DNA of 13,298 nt from Temnopleurus reevesii (taxonomy: Eukaryota; Echinodermata; Echinoidea; Temnopleuroida; Temnopleuridae): contig BQKZ01002336.1 in assembly GCA_036244855.1 (NCBI GenBank), forward strand, positions 40,406 to 53,703, in the 5' to 3' direction. Position 1 is the first letter of the stretch; each line of letters begins with the position of its first letter. The translations under genes and the position numbers were made by a program. The notes under the pieces were generated by a model. It was not told where the DNA came from. It made no database searches and saw only the letters and a list, made by a program, of their open reading frames with translations. This document shows, piece by piece, positions 9,393 to 13,298 of this stretch.

Positions 9393-9660
9393 TTACCCTG
9401 GCTTTAGCCCGGCGAACGCTATAAAACTTGGCATTTCAAGGAATAAATATTCCTGCCAGGTTCCTATGCTCATCACCTGGGTTAAGGGTAACACAATGTG
9501 GATATATTTCTTCATGAAGGAAATTCACCAATTGTGGATGATTATGATATATATATATCTTACTTGTCAATGGAATTTGCACTTTTATCATTTAGAGGCG
9601 AAAAATTGCCATTTATAGATGAAAAAAATAAAACTCTTATTATTCTTTTTAAAAAGTTAA

Positions 9661-9733
9661 TGGTATGGGTGGGATTTGAACCTACGACCCTCTAGTTAAA
9701 AGGCGATGGTCAGAACCACTACACCACGACGCC
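9661..9733 (-). ncRNA. tRNA-like head of SINE copy 1, with pol III A and B boxes
   Basis: Read on the minus strand, box A is TGGTGTAGTGG (9716-9726) and box B is GGTTCAAATCC (9672-9682), a consensus internal pol III promoter. A T-arm (GTAGG-TTCAAAT-CCCAC) and a partial acceptor stem (GGCGTCG with CCATACC) can be drawn. The anticodon-loop position reads CTTTTAA, but the anticodon stem does not pair properly, so this is not a functional tRNA gene. A run of five T follows at 9655-9651, where pol III would tend to stop. Confidence 0.65.
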
Positions 9734-10044
9734 TCTCATGGTAACATAATGTATTTGTCAAAGAAATATAATCATATATCACGTCATCATATACACACTG
9801 TGAACAAATATGAAAAGGAGACTTGCCCACGATAAATATCTCTATTCGTTTGTTTATGAGGTAACAGCCTATGTAATTCAAATAAAATAAACTTAAAGAT
9901 GATAATTTCCCGCATTAAAACGTAGTATATATCTCGGAAGCGCAAAACAAATATTTGAGCCTCATAGATAACAGTGGTAGTACATTGTTTGTATAAAGCG
10001 GTTTTAATATGGAATTTGGACAAGAACGTAACATTTACATTTAA

Positions 10045-10174
10045 GCACCGGTCACATAGGACCCCGGAAGCAACACGATTCACCCCGACTCCTTGTTAAT
10101 TCACAGTTAACTGCCTCTGAACAACGAGTCGGGGTGAATCGTGTTGCTTCCGGGGTCCTATGTGACCGGNCCCC
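10045..10174. mobile_element. Near-perfect hairpin element at the duplication junction
   Basis: The arms 10048-10091 and 10126-10169 are perfect 44-bp reverse complements, starting CCGGTCACATAGGACCCCGG. After one mismatched pair come five more pairs (TTGTT/AACAA), with a loop of about 22 bases. TAA lies just outside the left end (10042-10044) and just outside the right end (10175-10177), consistent with a Harbinger-like TAA duplication and termini G...CCGG / CCGGNCCCC. The left terminus seems shorter or diverged, and the N at 10170 obscures the right one. No ORF. Confidence 0.6.
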
Positions 10175-10691
10175 TAAGTGTTTGCTGTTGGTGAATGACG
10201 AATGCCATTTAAAGAAGGCCCAATCAAGGGATTACGATATTTATTGATATTCAATCATAAACTTCAATTTTCTTTTCGCTATTAATCCATTGCAACTATT
10301 TCTGATTTTTTTCAGAGAAATCCTCCATTTGAAAATAAATGAAGATGAACGAATAAATTAATGATAAATGAATAACGATTTATATTTGAATTCTAATCAG
10401 CACTTTAACTTTAAATTTTCAAAGATGAGCATCAGAAATCCGGTACGATTACCATTATCTGTCAATATGAGTGTCAACGAATGATAGATAAAGAAGAGAT
10501 TATAATGTAATTATGTTACTGTAAAAAAGTTTTTTTTATATTTGGAATCTTTCAATTTTGCTAAATGAAATACGTCAATCTTGTAACAGGCTATAATTCA
10601 ATACCGTATGCAGAATATGGCGGATTTAGAAAAAAATAGTTTTTTTTTATATCAGAGTGATGAGATATTTGGATGAAATATTTTGCTATAA

Positions 10692-11051
10692 TTATTATAT
10701 AATTACCCTGGCTTTATAACCCGGCGTACACCAACGAACTTGGCATTTCAAGAAATCGATATTCCTGCTAGGTATACATTCTCCTCACCTGGGTCGAGTG
10801 TAGGACAATGTGGGTACATTTCTAAATGAAGGAAATTAACAAATTGTGGATGATTATGATATATGTATCTTAATTGTCAATGGAATCTGCACTTTTATCA
10901 TTTAGAGGCGGAAAATTTGCCATTTTCTAGACCCTTTTAGATAAATAAAATTATGATTATTCTTTTAAAAAAGTTAATGGTATGGGTGGGATTTGAACCT
11001 ATAACCCTCTGGTTAAAAAGGCGATGGTCAGTACCACTACACCACGACACC
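10692..11051 (-). mobile_element. tRNA-derived SINE, copy 2 (uninterrupted, shorter tail)
   Basis: This is the paralogue of the SINE at 9145-9733. It has the same head (10978-11051), body and CCAGGGTAATT junction, with no MITE inside. About 65 bp of tail present in copy 1 (the GCGCTATATAA part) is missing, and it ends in ATATAATAATTATA. The flanking DNA beyond the head also matches copy 1, so the SINE was copied as part of a larger duplication, not inserted twice. Confidence 0.7.
10978..11051 (-). ncRNA. tRNA-like head of SINE copy 2
   Basis: Box A TGGTGTAGTGG (11034-11044) and box B GGTTCAAATCC (10989-10999) are intact. The acceptor stem is better preserved than in copy 1: GGTGTCG against CCATACC pairs at six of seven positions if G-T is allowed. 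A run of six T follows the head at 10972-10967. Not a functional tRNA, because the anticodon arm does not pair. Confidence 0.6.
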
Positions 11052-11340
11052 TCTCATGGTAACAGATTTGCCAAAGAATTATCATCATATAACACGTCAT
11101 CATATACACATTATGAAAAAAAATATGAAAAGGAGACTTGCCCACGATAAATATCTCTATTCGTTTGTTTATGAGGTAACAATCTATATATGCAGATAAT
11201 TTCCCGCATTAAAACGCAGTATATCTCGGAAACGCAAAACAAACATTTGAGCCTCATTATAGATAACAGTGTTAGATACATTGTTTGCATAAAGCGGTTT
11301 TAATATGGAGTTTGGACAAGAACGTAAAATTTACACTTAG

Positions 11341-12345
11341 GTATTTGTGTACATCATTTACAAGAGTATTAAAACTTGCTTGCATTACAGTACATTACCT
11401 CGCTTTCAGATAGGAACACTTATGAGGCCACCAATCGACTTCATATTTGTAGCATATTTAGGCCTGCTTCACCTAATCTATGCTCTGTTCAGTGATGTAT
11501 ATTCATGCACAATGCCCCATTCCCTCCCATTTCATCGTGATTTTTATTATGAAGAGTAAAATCTTCAAAACAAACTCTACAATTTTTAAAGGGCCTGTTA
11601 TCACACACAATAAACGATCTTATAATATTGCCATGTTTCTTCCCTTAACATTGCCTTGGGTTGCAAAAATATTTACAAGATCATGTTTAAGGTATGCAAT
11701 ACCTTCGAAGGGAGGATAGACAAGATTGATGGATATTTATGACTAGACGACATTCACCTCGAATCTAAACATCCCAAGAGAGGCACAATACAGGGGTGTT
11801 ACAAGCTAGCTGCCCATTTAACTCCCAGATCTTCATCATCATATGTTTTAGTTATTCGTTTTTATTTGTTTGTACAATGCCAGCTACGTAGAATATTTTT
11901 GCTCGGATGTTAACATTTCTTAGTTTCCCATTCTGAAAATCGTGTCATAGTAATTTCGCAGCGTTTGTACCTGTCACGAAAACAAACGATAACAAAAGCA
12001 ATAACAACAACAACAACAAAACAACTTAACATGTCATTATTTTGGGGTCAAGTTAAAGAAGCACTTTCAAAGGAACGAAACTTGCGAAGAGGTGCACTCG
12101 AACCTCTCATCACCTCCATTTACGAGTCGAGAGGCAAAATCATTTCATATTACAATTGAACGGAGGGTACTACTACACGCCCAAACGCAATATTTATTGA
12201 TTAAAAAAGACTACTTAAAAAGATAATGAATGATCCAGTGAAAATAGAGACAGATAGGTATAAAAAATATATATAATACATATATTAGATCGACACTAAT
12301 AATGAATGAATAGACAACCAAAATGACTCGGAGCACATTGTATTG
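11341..12345. other. Intronic spacer, short open frames only
   Basis: Contains a 79-codon ATG frame (11480-11719) and a 42-codon ATG frame (12031-12159), the latter after an (AAC)n run at about 12003-12020. Neither is recognised. No further aquaglyceroporin exon seen. Confidence 0.4.
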
Positions 12346-12352
12346 AGACATC

Positions 12353-12382
12353 AGTATTAGACTACTACTTGAGTCTAATACT
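12353..12382. repeat. Stem-loop, 11-bp perfect arms, in the proximal intron
   Basis: AGTATTAGACT (12353-12363) and AGTCTAATACT (12372-12382) pair perfectly around an 8-base loop. It lies about 170 bases into the putative first intron of the aquaglyceroporin gene. Pairing does not extend beyond the 11 bp, so a microRNA precursor is unlikely. Confidence 0.45.
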
Positions 12383-12545
12383 AGCGAAGTACCCAAGATA
12401 ATATTATTGACGCTGACATAATCGAACTTTGCTCATATAAATAAAACGACTGACCTGGAGCTGTTAATATACACGTACGTCCGCAGTTCACTATTAACAT
12501 GCCGTTTAGAATCAGAAAGACAACATCCAAGAAAATGGAGTCTAT

Positions 12546-12551
12546 ACTTAC
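12546..12551 (-). other. 5' splice donor of aquaglyceroporin intron 1
   Basis: On the minus strand the coding sequence reads ...TTG GTC then GTAAGTATAG, a near-perfect metazoan donor placed exactly where similarity to aquaglyceroporins stops. Reading through gives SIDSIFLDVV, which does not resemble the conserved GCG.VAQ continuation, so splicing here is far more likely than read-through. The break falls between codons (phase 0). The intron would run leftward out of the window. Confidence 0.75.
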
Positions 12552-12650
12552 GACCAAAATAAAGGTTCCGATGAACTCTGCCAAGATTTCCTTTGCGAGC
12601 TTGTTGCGAATCTTCAACGGTCTCAAGACCCGATCCACGACGTTCGGCAT
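12552..12650 (-). CDS. Aquaglyceroporin (AQP3/7/9/10 class), first coding exon only
   Basis: Aquaglyceroporins are six-helix membrane channels passing glycerol, water and small solutes. This exon gives 33 codons, from the ATG at 12650 to a phase-0 splice donor at 12551. Residues 18-33 read LAKEILAEFIGTFILV, closely matching the start of transmembrane helix 1 in vertebrate AQP9-like proteins (LAKE.L.EF.GTFIL.V). The preceding residues (D6, R7, R10, K13, R15, K17) form a basic cytosolic N-terminus of the usual length for this class. The ATG at 12650 is the first in frame: the open frame runs upstream to 12728 but begins there with TTG, not a eukaryotic start. It has A at -3. Both NPA boxes and the other helices must be encoded on later exons, which I could not find to the left. 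The family call is from remembered homologues; the subtype is uncertain. Confidence 0.8.
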
Positions 12651-12898
12651 CTTGAAGGAATATTCGTGCAACAATCGGCGTCGTCTGCTGTGACAAGAGC
12701 TAAACTCTGAAAGACGCGCTAATTCCAAAACAAGAACACGGGATAGCCTTCCTGTTGATCAAAAGATACTCTCAAGAGAGACAATATTGTCGGTGATGGC
12801 TGTCTAACCTTAATATCGACGCTTTTATTTCGGATTTGTGTACGGTAAAAAGTCGCGATCAAATTTTTCGAACGTTTGTGCCCCTCCAACCGCTGATG

Positions 12899-12950
12899 CT
12901 TATCGCACAAGCATCCGACTTGAGAGTGCGGATAAGATAAATTGTATCTT
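12899..12950. promoter_or_regulatory. Cluster of four GATA-type motifs upstream of the aquaglyceroporin exon
   Basis: Within 52 bases there are CTTATC (12899-12904, minus-strand GATAAG), overlapping GATAAG and AGATAA (12931-12940), and TATCTT (12945-12950, minus-strand AAGATA). Such WGATAR clusters can bind GATA factors. They lie about 250-300 bases 5' of the aquaglyceroporin ATG, a reasonable place for a proximal enhancer. Motifs this short also arise by chance in AT-rich DNA, and no TATA box is visible on that strand, so the regulatory role is inference only. Confidence 0.3.
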
Positions 12951-13095
12951 TGGCGCGCTGTGCTAGCAAAACATTGTCAAGCCTCGCGTGGATGACATGT
13001 ATGATGTTCCGCTGACAGCTTTCTTGACTCGGTAAATCAAGTCGGCTGTTTATGGTTCGGTCACACATTTGTTTGTGAATACGTAGTCAACTTAA

Positions 13096-13169
13096 CCCAT
13101 TGACAACTGGAACCGGGTGGTACCTGCACAAAGTCTATGGGAATTACAGAATATAGTATAGTCAATGGG
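13096..13169. mobile_element. piggyBac-like MITE, 74 bp, with TTAA target duplication
   Basis: The element begins CCCATTGAC and ends GTCAATGGG, a perfect 9-bp terminal inverted repeat. It is flanked on both sides by TTAA (13092-13095 and 13170-13173). TTAA duplication next to CCC...GGG termini is the hallmark of piggyBac transposons. At 74 bp it encodes nothing and would depend on transposase supplied elsewhere. The perfect termini and target duplication suggest little decay. It lies about 450 bases upstream of the aquaglyceroporin ATG. Confidence 0.65.
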
Positions 13170-13298
13170 TTAAAATGCCCCGCCCATATGAAATTTGAAA
13201 TACGCTATGGGCATATACATGTATGTAGGAGATATGTTTCGTTGATGCTACAACATGCGCGTATCCAACATTTTGAGAGTGGGGGGAGGGGGGGGGGG

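Larger units (their letters stand above)
9145..9733 (-). mobile_element. tRNA-derived SINE, copy 1 (interrupted by a MITE)
   Basis: On the minus strand the element starts with a tRNA-like head (9661-9733). Next is a unique body that includes a CACCTGGGT-type block and a stem-loop (9429-9458). It ends with a LINE-like tail, GCGCTATATAATTGC, plus AT-rich simple sequence near 9145. The body looks like the family I recall from echinoderms; some such SINEs carry a Deu-type central domain, but I cannot confirm that here. Without the 179-bp MITE and one TTA it is about 407 bp. It lies in the same orientation as the aquaglyceroporin gene. Confidence 0.7.
7897..10044. repeat. Direct segmental duplication, copy 1
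   Basis: Collinear with 10175-11340. Shared landmarks in order: TAAGTGT[C/T]TGCTGTTGG, GAATGCCATTTAA, TTTTTTTCAGAGAAATCC, CTAAATGAAATACGT, the SINE, and the stretch TATGAAAAGGAGACTTGCCC ... GAACGTAA. Copy 1 is longer because of two inserted elements (8652-8805 and 9214-9392), about 270 bp around 8180-8500 and about 300 bp around 8806-9110, all without counterparts in copy 2. Substitutions are frequent but alignment by eye is unambiguous. Confidence 0.8.
10175..11340. repeat. Direct segmental duplication, copy 2
   Basis: Begins TAAGTGTTTGCTGTTGG directly after the junction hairpin and runs to about 11340 (ACGTAAAATTTACACTTAG), matching copy 1 throughout except for deletions. The largest corresponds to about 8640-9110 of copy 1. 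It preserves the SINE without its MITE, so it serves as the pre-insertion reference for copy 1. Confidence 0.8.

Noticed and set aside
9787..10083. Minus-strand 98-codon frame
   Set aside because: It crosses the hairpin boundary, is not kept in the paralogous copy and resembles no protein.
9661..11051. Two tRNA genes on the minus strand
   Set aside because: A and B boxes are good but the anticodon arms do not pair and SINE body sequence follows, so these are SINE heads.
12499..12693. Plus-strand 64-codon frame
   Set aside because: It is antisense to the aquaglyceroporin exon, which explains its openness better.
12381..12728. Longer 115-codon reading of the aquaglyceroporin exon
   Set aside because: Its first codon is TTG, and everything past the GTAAGT donor is intron without similarity to the family.
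13280..13298. Terminal G-rich run as a telomere or G-quadruplex signal
   Set aside because: It is a homopolymer cut off by the window end, with no telomere-type repeat unit.
1..13298. CRISPR array or bacterial defence system
   Set aside because: There are no regularly spaced direct repeats with unique spacers and no bacterial genes; all features are eukaryotic.

Overview
This is a eukaryotic, AT-rich and almost entirely non-coding window. It most likely comes from an echinoderm, probably a sea urchin. Three things point there: many short, CpG-rich, fold-back DNA transposons; a tRNA-headed SINE whose body matches what I recall of echinoderm SINEs; and an animal aquaglyceroporin exon with a canonical GTAAGT splice donor. 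The species call comes from recognising these families, not from a search. There are no bacterial operons, rRNA genes, intact tRNA genes or CRISPR arrays.

One coding segment is convincing: the first coding exon of an aquaglyceroporin (AQP3/7/9/10 class) at 12552-12650 on the minus strand. It ends at a GTAAGT donor, so transcription runs leftward. No second exon (signature NPA box) was found downstream. If that is right, everything from 12551 to position 1 lies in the gene's first intron and 12651-13298 is its 5' side. The 5' side holds a cluster of four GATA-type sites and a tiny piggyBac-like MITE. A weaker candidate is a plus-strand 81-codon ORF at 3581-3826, 60 bases downstream of a perfect TATAAAA.

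Layout, left to right. 1-1227 is AT-rich, with one degenerate inverted repeat. 1228-1478 is a MITE with a TTA duplication. 1904-2211 is a duplicated 170-bp unit ending in poly-C/poly-A. 2530-2875 is a CT-rich tract. 3515-3826 is the TATA box plus ORF. 4163-4780 is a two-copy tandem repeat of about 300 bp. 4805-5390 is a second pyrimidine tract. 6400-7016 is a purine tract (GA) with a 100-bp minisatellite. 7727-7896 is a MITE with a TAA duplication.

7897-11340 is a direct duplication. Copy 1 is 7897-10044 and copy 2 is 10175-11340. Each carries the same minus-strand tRNA-derived SINE. Copy 1 was later hit by a MITE inside the SINE (9214-9392, TTA duplication) and by a CACAGTGTG-rich fold-back element (8652-8805). 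A near-perfect 44-bp hairpin (10048-10169) sits exactly at the junction of the two copies. 11341-12551 is intronic sequence without clear features.

No multi-gene system is encoded here. The interest lies in transposon stratigraphy, with paralogous copies acting as natural empty-site controls, in the structured and low-complexity DNA, and in the putative promoter region of the aquaglyceroporin gene.
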